64,000 nucleotides of DNA from Fidelibacterota bacterium. Its GTDB lineage: Bacteria > Fidelibacterota > UBA8477 > JABMPR01. The translations under genes were made by a program, and so were the position numbers. The stretch lies in assembly GCA_021734255.1 (NCBI GenBank), contig JAIPJM010000008.1, forward strand, positions 1-64,000. The letters are read 5' to 3'. This document shows, piece after piece, positions 27,337-36,138 of this stretch; position 1 is the first letter of the stretch, and the number at the start of each line of letters is the position of its first letter. The notes beneath the pieces are model-generated. The model ran no database searches. It saw only the letters and a program-made list of their open reading frames with translations, and was not told where the DNA came from.

Positions 27337-28063
27337 GAAATTGCTCGTTATGCTCATAATTGCTGTTTTTGGTTCGGTCTCTATTCAAGCTGATGATCCT
27401 GTTCATACGCCAGCAAGCCTGAAGCTAAACAGGGAAATGGTAGTTAATTTTACCAAATCGCTGCTCATTCCAGGTTGGGGACAGTGGTCGAATGGTCATA
27501 AGGGGCGGTCGGTTATCTACCTAGTAGCAGAATTGGGCGGTATATACGGATATCGGGATAATCGTGGCAATGCGTATGACCTGGAGCTTGAGTTCAAACA
27601 GTTCGCCGATGATCATTGGGATTATCAATCCTGGAATAACTCCATTGAAATTATTGGAAGTGAAGTTTATACCTGTGGCAATAAGAGCACCCACCCCATG
27701 CCAACCTATGAAGACGAAAATGGCAATGTACAACCAATAAAAGACCATCATTTCTATGAGAATATCAGCAAGTACAAGGAGTTTGTGTGCGGTTGGGATG
27801 ACCAGGATGAGCGGTGGACCGAGGGGAGTAAGGTCTATACCCCTTTAAAGTTGGACTACATCAATATGCGTACCCGTTCCAATGAACTTTACAGAAACGC
27901 CCAATTGGCGGGAACACTGATCATGGTCAATCATTTGATAAGTGCTTTTGATGCAGCTTTTGGTACAGATATGACCACATTTGAATCCACTTCTTATAGT
28001 GGAAAATTCTATATTAACGCCTTGAGCTCAATACCGAGTCTCAATCTGGAGGTAAAATTTTGA
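27323..28063 (+). CDS. DUF5683-domain protein
   Basis: I place the start at the TTG at 27323 (246 residues), with GGAAGG six bases upstream; TTG 27329 and ATG 27350 are alternatives. The start lies inside the end of the protease/barrel gene. A signal peptide covers about residues 1-23. The DUF5683 core follows: SLLIPGWGQWSNGHKGRSVI with a membrane-associated helix, then a soluble part with several Trp and two to three Cys, and a second hydrophobic helix (AGTLIMVNHLISAFDAAF). The family is widespread in FCB genomes and has no known activity. It is coupled to bamD by an overlapping TTGA. Confidence 0.75.
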   Translation: MDLNKKLLVMLIIAVFGSVSIQADDPVHTPASLKLNREMVVNFTKSLLIPGWGQWSNGHKGRSVIYLVAELGGIYGYRDNRGNAYDLELEFKQFADDHWDYQSWNNSIEIIGSEVYTCGNKSTHPMPTYEDENGNVQPIKDHHFYENISKYKEFVCGWDDQDERWTEGSKVYTPLKLDYINMRTRSNELYRNAQLAGTLIMVNHLISAFDAAFGTDMTTFESTSYSGKFYINALSSIPSLNLEVKF

Positions 28064-28848
28064 TCATCCGATCCATACAACGAACACTCATCATCTTCAT
28101 CATAGCCTTGATCATGCTGGCGTGTTCTTCACAGAAAGAAACGCTGGATGCGCAGAATATTGGAGCCACTTTTGAACGTGGTATGAGCTATCTTGAAAAG
28201 GAAAATTACCTGAAAGCGGAAGAAACATTCACCTTCATCATATATAATGACCCCGGTGGTGCTTTTGCGGATGACGCTCAGTTCTATCTGGCTGAGACCT
28301 TTTATCTCAAGGAGGAATACCTGCTTGCCATCAGTGAATATGATCGACTGATCCGCCGCATGAAAAACTCAAGTTTCGTAGAGCATGCATTCTGGAGAAA
28401 AGCAGAAGCATATTGCGAGTTGTCACCTGACTTTCGCCTTGAGACCGATATGACGGAGAAGGCCTTGCGTTATCTGTATGATTTTGTTGAGATCTATCCC
28501 GAAAGTAAATATTCCGAGGAGGCAGAGCTCAAGATCATTGAAATGCGTGAAAAACTGGCCAGGAAATTATTAGAAACCGCCCGACTCTACGATACGCTCC
28601 ATGAGTATGAATCGGCCATCTATTACTATGATACTGTGATCGAGGAATACGCTGACACGAAGCTGCATGCTGCCGCCAAGCTTGGCAAAGCTGGTGATCT
28701 GGTGATGCTCGGAACCTGGGATGAGGCACGGGACTTACTTACCTCTATTGCTGAAAGCGGCCGAAATGACCTCTCGCCACTGGAAGTGCAAAAGCTGAAA
28801 CGTCTCGGAACAGAAGTGCTGGAACATATAAATTCTGGGAACAATTGA
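28060..28848 (+). CDS. bamD: Outer membrane protein assembly factor BamD (YfiO family)
   Basis: This 262-residue protein starts at TTG (28060) overlapping the DUF5683 stop, with GGAGG six bases upstream. A lipoprotein signal ends IMLAC (C22). About five TPR-like units follow, starting FERGMSYLEKENYLKAEETF and FYLAETFYLKEEYLLAISEY, and IYPESKYSEEAELKI fits the YfiO pattern. BamD is the essential lipoprotein of the BAM complex that inserts outer-membrane barrels. Its place after two barrel-related genes is fitting. nadD starts 8 bases after its stop. Confidence 0.9.
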   Translation: MIIRSIQRTLIIFIIALIMLACSSQKETLDAQNIGATFERGMSYLEKENYLKAEETFTFIIYNDPGGAFADDAQFYLAETFYLKEEYLLAISEYDRLIRRMKNSSFVEHAFWRKAEAYCELSPDFRLETDMTEKALRYLYDFVEIYPESKYSEEAELKIIEMREKLARKLLETARLYDTLHEYESAIYYYDTVIEEYADTKLHAAAKLGKAGDLVMLGTWDEARDLLTSIAESGRNDLSPLEVQKLKRLGTEVLEHINSGNN

Positions 28849-28855
28849 GAGACTT

Positions 28856-29446
28856 GTGAAACTTTGCCTATTTGGGGGTACTTTCGATCCACCACATAAT
28901 GCACATTTCATTATTGCAGAAGCCATTCGTGAATCACTCGACCTTTCGAAAATCATTTTTATTCCAGCTTTTCAACCACCCCATAAGTATGATAAATATC
29001 CGGTAACACCGGTCGAGCATCGTATTGCCATGCTCAAACTATGCATTGATAATATACCCCAATTCGAATTTTCAGATATTGAGTTAAAACGTGGTGGCGT
29101 TTCCTACACCATTGATACGATCCTTGAAGTAAAACGTGACAAGGGGATAGGCTCAAATGATCTACATTTCCTGATCGGTAGTGATAGTCTGGCAGAATTT
29201 AAATCCTGGCATCGTTGGGAAGAGGTTCTATCAGAAAGTAGAGTCGTTGTGGCACGGAGACCACGCTTCGAGGAAACGGATATTGATGAAGATCTTCTCG
29301 AGCAGGTCACTTTTCTTAATCTGCCAAGGATGGAAGTATCCAGTAGTGAGATACGAGAACGCTTTTATTCTGACCGGATGACACGTTTTTATGTTCCAGA
29401 TGTAGTGTCAGAGTATATTAAGCAAAATAATATCTACGGATACTAG
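28856..29446 (+). CDS. nadD: Nicotinate-nucleotide adenylyltransferase
   Basis: This 196-residue protein starts at GTG. It joins nicotinate mononucleotide and ATP to make deamido-NAD in NAD biosynthesis. It has the nucleotidyltransferase motif FGGTFDPPHNAHFIIAEAI ((H/T)xGH class; here HNAH), FIPAFQPPHK, LIGSDSLAEFKSWHRWEE and, near the end, the ISSTxxR-like VSSSEIRERF. The length is normal. It follows bamD closely. Confidence 0.95.
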   Translation: MKLCLFGGTFDPPHNAHFIIAEAIRESLDLSKIIFIPAFQPPHKYDKYPVTPVEHRIAMLKLCIDNIPQFEFSDIELKRGGVSYTIDTILEVKRDKGIGSNDLHFLIGSDSLAEFKSWHRWEEVLSESRVVVARRPRFEETDIDEDLLEQVTFLNLPRMEVSSSEIRERFYSDRMTRFYVPDVVSEYIKQNNIYGY

Positions 29447-29448
29447 GC

Positions 29449-30441
29449 ATGGATGCACTGATCAACTCAATTGGAATCTCCGGGAACAGCATTATTATCG
29501 CTATTAGTGCTGGCCTGTTGTTCTATGGTGCTGAGTGGCTGGTCAAAGGGGGAACCCACCTGGCCCAGCAATTCGGTGTCAAACCTATGATCATTGGTTT
29601 GACGGTTGTGGCATTCGGTACATCCACCCCTGAATTTGTAGTAAGTCTGATAGCAAATGTCTGGCAGGATTCGTCCTCAATAGCCATTGGCAATATCATC
29701 GGGAGTAATATAACGAACATTGGATTGATCCTCGGTTTTAGTGGATTGATCTTTCCTATCGCTCTACACTATAAGAAGATCTACAAAGGACTGTACTTTT
29801 TGTTCGCCATTAGCTTACTCCTTTATGGTCTGTCTCTTGATGGCCTGGTTGACCGGGTAGATGGCTTGATTATGGTAGCCATACTGATTGGGTATATCAT
29901 CTACCTCTACAGGAACCCGGAACAGGCACCAGATGAAGAGTTTGACTCCGACTCTGGTCCAATTACCAAGAATGTTCTCCTGGTTCTTGGCGGGAGTGCA
30001 GCGCTGGCAGTCGGGGCCTGGTTGTTCGTAGAAAGTGCAGTCTGGATCGCAGATGAGTTCGGTATTCCAAAGATCGTCATCGGTTTGACCATTGTGGCGG
30101 TAGGGACCAGTCTCCCGGAACTGGCGACCTCCCTGGTTGCAGCCCTGCGCAAACATGGTGAGATCTCCGTGGGTAACATCATAGGCAGCAATGTCTTTAA
30201 TATCCTATTCATTATGGGCGGGGTTGGTGCGATTAAACCCCTTAATGTATTGGGATCAAAAACGGTTGATGGCCAAATGGTTCAGGTTTTCCCACATGCC
30301 CAATACATCATCATGGTGGTATTTGGTCTGGTCTTGATTCCCCTCGGGTGGCGCAACAAGATCGGTCGGCTCACGGGTAGTATTCTGCTCACCGGTTATA
30401 TTGCCTTTTATGTTTTCCTCTTCGTGAGTCAGACCAGCTAG
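29449..30441 (+). CDS. Calcium/sodium antiporter of the CaCA family (YrbG-like)
   Basis: This 330-residue protein has about ten membrane helices in two inverted halves. Each half carries the alpha-repeat of the Ca2+/cation antiporter superfamily: VVAFGTSTPEFVVSLIANV with AIGNIIGSNITNIGLILG, and VVAVGTSLPELATSLVAALR with SVGNIIGSNVFNILFIMG. It exchanges Na+ (or H+) for Ca2+ across the inner membrane. It starts 2 bases after nadD. Confidence 0.93.
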   Translation: MDALINSIGISGNSIIIAISAGLLFYGAEWLVKGGTHLAQQFGVKPMIIGLTVVAFGTSTPEFVVSLIANVWQDSSSIAIGNIIGSNITNIGLILGFSGLIFPIALHYKKIYKGLYFLFAISLLLYGLSLDGLVDRVDGLIMVAILIGYIIYLYRNPEQAPDEEFDSDSGPITKNVLLVLGGSAALAVGAWLFVESAVWIADEFGIPKIVIGLTIVAVGTSLPELATSLVAALRKHGEISVGNIIGSNVFNILFIMGGVGAIKPLNVLGSKTVDGQMVQVFPHAQYIIMVVFGLVLIPLGWRNKIGRLTGSILLTGYIAFYVFLFVSQTS

Positions 30442-30460
30442 CTTTCAGCCTGGGGTAGAC

Positions 30461-31213
30461 ATGTCTAATAAGATTCAGAAGATCAAACCATATGAACGCT
30501 TGGCCAGATATTACGATCAACTCATGGACTATATCGATTATGCTACCTGGATCCGGGAGGTCGAGGATCTGGCTGACCAGCACGATGCTGGTGATAAATG
30601 GCTGGATATATCCTGTGGAACTGGTTCCATGGCAATTCAACTTGCCAGGAATGGGAAAACAGTGACTGCAGTTGACTTGAGCCAGGACATGGTGGAGATG
30701 GCCCAAGCCAAGGCAGCAGAAGCTGGTTTAAGCATCGATCTCAGCGTAGGAGACATGCTCACCTTTCATTCCACATCCAAATATGATGTTATTATTAACT
30801 TACATGATGGCTTGAATTATCTTCTGGAAGATGTTAATACTCAGTCCTTTATCGATAATTCACATGATCTGCTTGAACCCAATGGGCTACTGATATTCGA
30901 TGTCGTGACACCCTTGCTCTGTCAAACACATTTCCGCGGGTATCGGGAGATATTGGCCGATGATGAGGGGGGTTATGAGCGATATACCACCTATGATCCA
31001 GTAACCCAACTGGCAGAATCAAGATTTACCTTGAATACTGACCAGGAAAACATGGTTCAGGTCGAATCTCATATTCAACGCGCTTATGGGTTAAAAAGTG
31101 TTGAATCCTTGTGTTTGAAATCTCAGTTTAGCTGGTGGCAGATCCTGGATGATGAAACCCTGGATGCCGCCACTGAAAAATCTGAACGATTATTGGTACT
31201 GATGAAAAAATGA
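30461..31213 (+). CDS. Class I SAM-dependent methyltransferase
   Basis: This 250-residue protein has SAM motif I WLDISCGTGSMAIQLARNGK, motif II VTAVDLSQDMVEMA and the later NLHDGLNYLLEDVN. These belong to the broad Methyltransf_11/25 group; the opening YERLARYYDQLMDYIDYATW is typical of a subgroup of unknown substrate. It overlaps the FtsE gene by 4 bases, so the three genes (this, ftsE, ftsX) are probably cotranscribed. Confidence 0.85.
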   Translation: MSNKIQKIKPYERLARYYDQLMDYIDYATWIREVEDLADQHDAGDKWLDISCGTGSMAIQLARNGKTVTAVDLSQDMVEMAQAKAAEAGLSIDLSVGDMLTFHSTSKYDVIINLHDGLNYLLEDVNTQSFIDNSHDLLEPNGLLIFDVVTPLLCQTHFRGYREILADDEGGYERYTTYDPVTQLAESRFTLNTDQENMVQVESHIQRAYGLKSVESLCLKSQFSWWQILDDETLDAATEKSERLLVLMKK

Positions 31214-31881
31214 CAGAACTCGTCCACATGGATAAAGCTCACCTGTACTATGATACAGGTATCTCGCTGCGAGATCTAAGTCTGAGTATAGGTCAGGATG
31301 AATTTGTCTACCTCTTTGGTCCATCCGGCAGTGGAAAGACCTCCCTGCTTGGTCTCATGTACATGGAGTTGGTTCCGAATACTGGTACGGTAACGGTGTT
31401 GGGTTATGACACGAATCGCTTAAAACGAAAAGAAGTGGCCCGCCAGCGTAAGCGGATCGGTCGCATGTTTCAAGATCCGCGCCTCCTGAATGACAGGGAT
31501 ATTTATCATAATCTGGCATTACCCCTTGAGATCTCAGGCTTCTCTGGAAAGGACGCCAGGCATCGGGTCTTCCAGAAGGCAGATGAATTAAGTATCAGGT
31601 CCCGACTCAATCATTTCCCCTACGAACTATCTGGAGGTGAGAAGCAACGGGTAGCCCTGGCCATGGCCAGTATCATTTCGCCTGAGCTCATGCTGGTCGA
31701 TGAACCAACTGCCCAGCTGGATGAAGAATCTTCCCGGATCATCATCGATACACTGTGGAAAATTCAGGAAGCAGGAACCAGTGTTGTTTTTGCCACCCAT
31801 AAGGAAGAAGTGATTCAGATCGATCCAGCGCGGACCATCACCCTGAATAAGGGCGAGATCATACAGGATAAACCCAGATGA
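31210..31881 (+). CDS. ftsE: Cell-division ABC ATPase FtsE
   Basis: This 223-residue ATPase has Walker A GPSGSGKTSLL, Q-loop FQDPRLLNDRDIYHNLALPL, signature LSGGEKQRVALAMA and Walker B MLVDEPTAQLD. The next gene encodes FtsX and overlaps by 4 bases, which fixes the identity. FtsEX controls septal wall hydrolysis through periplasmic partners and couples it to the divisome. Confidence 0.92.
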   Translation: MTELVHMDKAHLYYDTGISLRDLSLSIGQDEFVYLFGPSGSGKTSLLGLMYMELVPNTGTVTVLGYDTNRLKRKEVARQRKRIGRMFQDPRLLNDRDIYHNLALPLEISGFSGKDARHRVFQKADELSIRSRLNHFPYELSGGEKQRVALAMASIISPELMLVDEPTAQLDEESSRIIIDTLWKIQEAGTSVVFATHKEEVIQIDPARTITLNKGEIIQDKPR

Positions 31882-32750
31882 ACCTGAGATACATCATCAG
31901 AGAAGGCTTCACCGGCATCAATCGGGCGAAAATGCCCTTCATGAATGCAGTATTCTCAGTGACCATTGCCCTGGTTCTGGTTGGTTCAGGTGTTTTGTTT
32001 GTTGATAATGGGCTCAGCTATATCGGAAATTTACAGTCTGACTATGACCTGGAAATATTTCTTTCCGATGACAGCTCCATCGAGCAGAAACAGGAGCTGG
32101 GTATGATCATTACAGAATATCCAGGCATCATTCGCATGGATTACCTGTCTAAAGATGATGCTGCCAGGATCTTTACGGAAGAGTTTGGGGAGGATGTACT
32201 GGCATTACTGGATGATAATCCCTTGCCCAGCTCATTCAGGGTCACATTTGAAGAAAGTTACCGGACGGCTGATTACATTCAGGCTTTTTCTATGGCCATG
32301 TCTGCTCTCGATCCGGTTGACGATGTGAAGTTTCAGAAAGACTTCTTCGATAAGGTACATGGGATCATGAACTCCATCTACTTCATTGCTGCTGGCACCA
32401 TCTTTCTGATCATACTTTCTACTGTATTCTTGACCGCAAGTAATTTACGTATGATGATCCTGGGGCAGTATGAATCCATCAGAACGACCCGTCTCATCGG
32501 GGCCAGCGATTTTCTGGTCAAAGCACCCTTCTTCCTGGAAGGGGCCATACTGGGCTTCATCGGCAGTGTTTTCGCTGTGCTCATCATAGCCGGGATCGAG
32601 CTGAGCATCGTGCGCTCTCAATTCTTTGATCTGCCGGTTAGAATTCATGAATATCCCCAGGTTATACTGGGCCTATTCATCTTCGGGGTCAGTCTTTCAT
32701 CGCTAGGTGTTCTCAAGGCCGTCCGGCGTATGCTCCGATTCGTTTCTTAA
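31878..32750 (+). CDS. ftsX: Cell-division permease-like protein FtsX
   Basis: This 290-residue protein has four membrane helices: one near residues 22-45, then an extracytoplasmic loop (about 45-165, with YDLEIFLSDDSSIEQKQELG), then three more in the C-terminal half with the FtsX/MacB block IILSTVFLTASNLRMMILGQ and the RLIGASDFLVKAPFFLEGA turn. It partners FtsE. About 128 bases follow before hrcA. Confidence 0.93.
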   Translation: MNLRYIIREGFTGINRAKMPFMNAVFSVTIALVLVGSGVLFVDNGLSYIGNLQSDYDLEIFLSDDSSIEQKQELGMIITEYPGIIRMDYLSKDDAARIFTEEFGEDVLALLDDNPLPSSFRVTFEESYRTADYIQAFSMAMSALDPVDDVKFQKDFFDKVHGIMNSIYFIAAGTIFLIILSTVFLTASNLRMMILGQYESIRTTRLIGASDFLVKAPFFLEGAILGFIGSVFAVLIIAGIELSIVRSQFFDLPVRIHEYPQVILGLFIFGVSLSSLGVLKAVRRMLRFVS

Positions 32751-32878
32751 GTTAACCCGAATCATATATAAAAAACGTAAGTTGAGGCCTTGTGCAGCAA
32801 CTCTTAGAGCATTTAAAGCCTTGTATTAAAAGGGGCTAAAAATTATTATGACAGCTGTGCGAAAAAGGATGATAATTA

Positions 32879-33910
32879 GTGGGATATGAGCTGAAAACCA
32901 GGGATGAAAGAGTGCTGAAATGGCTGATCAGGGATCATGCTCTTTCAGGCCAACCGGTGGGTTCACCCCAGCTGGTTGCCAAGGGGACCTTCGGCGTTAG
33001 CGCTGCAACGATCAGAAATGTCCTGCATAATCTTGAATTAAGTGGGTATCTGACCCAACCGCATACATCTGCTGGAAGGATACCGACAGAAAAGGGCTAT
33101 CGCTATTTTGTGGATCGCCTCATGGAACCGGAAGAACCATCACAGCGGATCATCAGGGAATATGAATCTGAGATCAGTCAGATGAGTGTTGATCTGGATA
33201 TGTTGGTAAAAAATACGGCTCATTTTCTTGGTGATGTATCCCACGCACTGGTGCTCATGTCGCGGCCCCATAAGAAAGTTTCCAGAATTCGATCGCTGGC
33301 TTTGCATGAGTTTGATAAGGATAAGATCCTACTCATTGTCAATACCAACCTGGACCAGGTAAGAACGGTGGCATTTGAATTCGAGAGTGGTCTTTCGCGT
33401 CTCGTTTTGAAAGAGGCCGAGCTGATCCTCAATGACCTTTTTGCAGGTATGGATATGCTGGATATTCAAAAGCTGGTAAATAAGGATGGAATGGGTAAGG
33501 CCCGTAAAAACCCGCTCATTGATAAAATACTTAACCAGATTGACCACATTCTGGGCCAGATCAGCACAGATTACCAGATCTATGGCGCCCATCAGCTCCT
33601 GCATTACCCTGAAATGGCAGACCCACGTATCATGGAGCTTTTACTGGAAGCCCTGGATACCGATCATCTCCAACAGCATTTACCTGTACCACAGCAGGGG
33701 AGTATCCCCAGCGTGCTGATCGGCGGTGAGTTAGGCTTAAAACGACTCAATAATCTCTCCCTGGTCTCTATAGGCTATGAAGGCCAAGACTTCAGAGGAG
33801 ATATTCATTTCGTTGGGCCAACACGGATGGCATACGAAAAGGTGGTCAGCTTGGCCACTTATAGTGCACATAAAATGAAATCAATCATTCATACGGAATT
33901 TGTGAAGTAA
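32879..33910 (+). CDS. hrcA: Heat-inducible transcription repressor HrcA
   Basis: This 343-residue protein starts at GTG with AAGGA about ten bases upstream. The N-terminal winged helix (residues 5-75) contains SAATIRNVLHNLELSGYLTQ and HTSAGRIPTEKGYRYFVD, both diagnostic. GAF-like HrcA core blocks follow to the end (SLVSIGYEGQDFRGDIHFVG). HrcA normally binds the CIRCE operator upstream of heat-shock genes. I searched the 128-base gap upstream by eye and found no TTAGCACTC-N9-GAGTGCTAA. It heads hrcA-grpE-dnaJ. Confidence 0.96.
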   Translation: MGYELKTRDERVLKWLIRDHALSGQPVGSPQLVAKGTFGVSAATIRNVLHNLELSGYLTQPHTSAGRIPTEKGYRYFVDRLMEPEEPSQRIIREYESEISQMSVDLDMLVKNTAHFLGDVSHALVLMSRPHKKVSRIRSLALHEFDKDKILLIVNTNLDQVRTVAFEFESGLSRLVLKEAELILNDLFAGMDMLDIQKLVNKDGMGKARKNPLIDKILNQIDHILGQISTDYQIYGAHQLLHYPEMADPRIMELLLEALDTDHLQQHLPVPQQGSIPSVLIGGELGLKRLNNLSLVSIGYEGQDFRGDIHFVGPTRMAYEKVVSLATYSAHKMKSIIHTEFVK

Positions 33911-33911
33911 T

Positions 33912-34499
33912 ATGGCAGAAAAAAAGACGAAGCAGACAGCAGCTAAATCCAAAGCAAAGGCGAAAGCCGGCAAAGCTAAGGAGACTGCAAAAGAAAAAGC
34001 CCTGAAAAAGTCAGTTGCCGAGCTCGAGCAAAATATTCAATATCTGGAGCAGGAACTGGATGATCAGAAAGAGCGTGTAGCCGCAGCTGAAGAAAAGATG
34101 CTAAGAGTGGTTGCAGAATACGAGAATGGCAAAAAACGACTGGAGCGAGAAAAAGAACGGTCACTCTCATTTGCCAAGGATCGTGTACTCGCTGGACTTT
34201 TTCCCATTATTGATAATCTGGAACGTTCCGCAAAGTACGAACAGGAACATGAGGAGGTCGACTCCGACAAACACGGAGTTCACCTGGTATTGGATCAGAT
34301 CGCCAAGTATCTGAAAGAAACAAACAATATTGAAGCTTTTGACCCCACCGGTGAACCATTCGATCCTGAAATGCATGAAGCCATGGCTATGCACGAATCT
34401 GAGGAGCATGAATCCGGAACCGTACTCGAGGTCTTTGAAAAAGGCTACCGTGAAGGCGATCGTATTCTGCGTGTTGCCAAAGTGATTGTGAGTCAGTAA
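33912..34499 (+). CDS. grpE: Nucleotide exchange factor GrpE
   Basis: This 195-residue protein has a Lys/Ala-rich disordered start (1-35), then a long coiled coil (about 36-105, [20 protein letters not shown]) and the beta-wing domain with [20 protein letters not shown] and [20 protein letters not shown]. It releases ADP from DnaK. It starts 1 base after hrcA and ends 2 bases before dnaJ. The expected partner dnaK is not in this cluster. Confidence 0.96.
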   Translation: MAEKKTKQTAAKSKAKAKAGKAKETAKEKALKKSVAELEQNIQYLEQELDDQKERVAAAEEKMLRVVAEYENGKKRLEREKERSLSFAKDRVLAGLFPIIDNLERSAKYEQEHEEVDSDKHGVHLVLDQIAKYLKETNNIEAFDPTGEPFDPEMHEAMAMHESEEHESGTVLEVFEKGYREGDRILRVAKVIVSQ

Positions 34500-34501
34500 T
34501 T

Positions 34502-35653
34502 ATGGCAAAACGAGATTATTACGAAGTTCTGGGTCTTGAGAAGGGTGCTTCCAAAGACGAGGTAAAGAAGGCGTATCGTAAGATCGCCATGAAATATCAC
34601 CCAGATAAGAATCCGGGCGATAAAGAAGCTGAAGCACACTTCAAAGAAGCTGCTGAAGCTTACGCTGTACTCAGCGATGAGCAGAAGAAAGCACAGTACG
34701 ACCAATTCGGTCATGCACCTGAAGGCGGCATGGGTGGTTTCGGTGGCGGAAATCCCTTTGGTGCCGGATTTGGTGTTGATCTCTCTGAAGCACTCAAGAT
34801 CTTCATGGATGGCTTCGGTGGGGGTGGATTCAGTGATATTTTTGGTGGTGCCAGCGGTGGGCGTGGCCGGGGAAGATCCCGTGGATCTGACCTGAAAGTG
34901 AAATTACCCCTCACTCTGGAGGAAATAGCAAAAGGTGTGACCAAGAAACTCAAGGTGAAGCGCCAGGAATCTTGTTCAGATTGCTCCGGCACTGGTGCCA
35001 GGAGTGGTAGTGATAAGCAAGCCTGTTCTATCTGTCATGGACGGGGAGAGGTGCAACAGGTGTCTCGATCCATGTTCGGTCAGTTTGTCAATATCCAACC
35101 TTGCTCCAATTGTGGGGGTAGTGGTGAGATCATCTCCAATCCCTGTAAAACCTGTCACGGTGATGGACGGATTCGAAAAGAATCAGTTATCTCCGCCAAG
35201 ATACCAGCAGGTGTGCACGCCGGCAATTATATGACATTGAGAGGGGAAGGGAACGCCGCTCGACAGGGCGGCCCCAGTGGTGACCTCATCGTTCTTATTG
35301 ATGAAAAGGATCATGACCTGTTCATTCGCGACAACGATAATATCTACATGGAGATCGTTGTGAACATTGCTCAGGCCGTGATGGGAACAGAGGTGGAAAT
35401 TCCAACCCTGACAGGAAAAGTGAATTTGAAGATTCCGGCCGGGTCACAGTCTGGAAAGTTATTACGTCTCCGTGGTAAGGGAATGCCTGTCCTGAACAGT
35501 CATATGGTTGGTGATCAACTGGTGAAAGTTCAGATCGATACACCGACAAAACCAAGCAAGGAAGAGAAAGAACTGTATAAAAAACTGGATGCATTTTACG
35601 CAAAGCAGAAACAGAGTGGCAGTATCTTTAGAAAATTGAAATCCCTGCTATGA
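34502..35653 (+). CDS. dnaJ: Chaperone DnaJ
   Basis: This 383-residue type I (A) J-protein has the J-domain (1-70, [23 protein letters not shown] at about 33-35), a Gly/Phe-rich linker (75-135), and a zinc domain with four CxxCxGxG repeats ([36 protein letters not shown]). The C-terminal substrate-binding domain ends in a dimerisation tail. It stimulates DnaK ATPase. Confidence 0.97.
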   Translation: MAKRDYYEVLGLEKGASKDEVKKAYRKIAMKYHPDKNPGDKEAEAHFKEAAEAYAVLSDEQKKAQYDQFGHAPEGGMGGFGGGNPFGAGFGVDLSEALKIFMDGFGGGGFSDIFGGASGGRGRGRSRGSDLKVKLPLTLEEIAKGVTKKLKVKRQESCSDCSGTGARSGSDKQACSICHGRGEVQQVSRSMFGQFVNIQPCSNCGGSGEIISNPCKTCHGDGRIRKESVISAKIPAGVHAGNYMTLRGEGNAARQGGPSGDLIVLIDEKDHDLFIRDNDNIYMEIVVNIAQAVMGTEVEIPTLTGKVNLKIPAGSQSGKLLRLRGKGMPVLNSHMVGDQLVKVQIDTPTKPSKEEKELYKKLDAFYAKQKQSGSIFRKLKSLL

Positions 35654-35666
35654 TGAGGCTTGAAAC

Positions 35667-36125
35667 TTGCTAAATTTTACGCATCAGGAACGCGCTGTCA
35701 TCTACTTCTTGGTGATCACACTGGGATTAGGCGCTATAATCAAGTTTGTTAGAGATCGAAAAATGATCGAGGACTTGAGACCAGCGAGGTTCTATAGCGA
35801 GGAGCAGCAGTTCAAAGAAATAGCGGAATCTATCAATTCGAATGAAATGATAGACGATGATAGGACAGAACCTACCCGGGAACAGTCAGTTACAGGCGAT
35901 TATCAGTCTGCTGACGGGGGAACGGTACGGGAGACAATAAATATTAATAGTGCAGGAGTTAGTGAACTTTCTAATTTACCGGGAATAGGTCCCGTCCTAG
36001 CGAATAGGATACACACCTATATCGAGGATAATGGTCCATTTAGATCGAAAGAGGATATTATTCTTGTGAAGGGGATTGGTGAAAAATTATACTCCAGGAT
36101 TCAGGATTTAGTGACGATAGAGTAA
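35667..36125 (+). CDS. Membrane-anchored helix-hairpin-helix protein (ComEA-like)
   Basis: This 152-residue protein starts at a TTG (35667) 13 bases after dnaJ; the ribosome site is weak. A membrane helix spans residues about 11-27. A charged linker follows. Residues 90-152 are the ComEA domain: ININSAGVSELSNLPGIGPV, then FRSKEDIILVKGIGEKLYSR, a double HhH that binds double-stranded DNA without sequence preference. In competence systems ComEA captures incoming DNA behind a pilus. The neighbours (PilM- and PilN/O-like) fit a type IV pilus or competence setting, although comEC is not here. Confidence 0.8.
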   Translation: MLNFTHQERAVIYFLVITLGLGAIIKFVRDRKMIEDLRPARFYSEEQQFKEIAESINSNEMIDDDRTEPTREQSVTGDYQSADGGTVRETININSAGVSELSNLPGIGPVLANRIHTYIEDNGPFRSKEDIILVKGIGEKLYSRIQDLVTIE

Positions 36126-36138
36126 TCGAGGAGGACTC

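Noticed and set aside
32751..32878. CIRCE operator before hrcA
   Set aside because: Only a short CTCTTAGAG palindrome is present; it does not match the canonical element.
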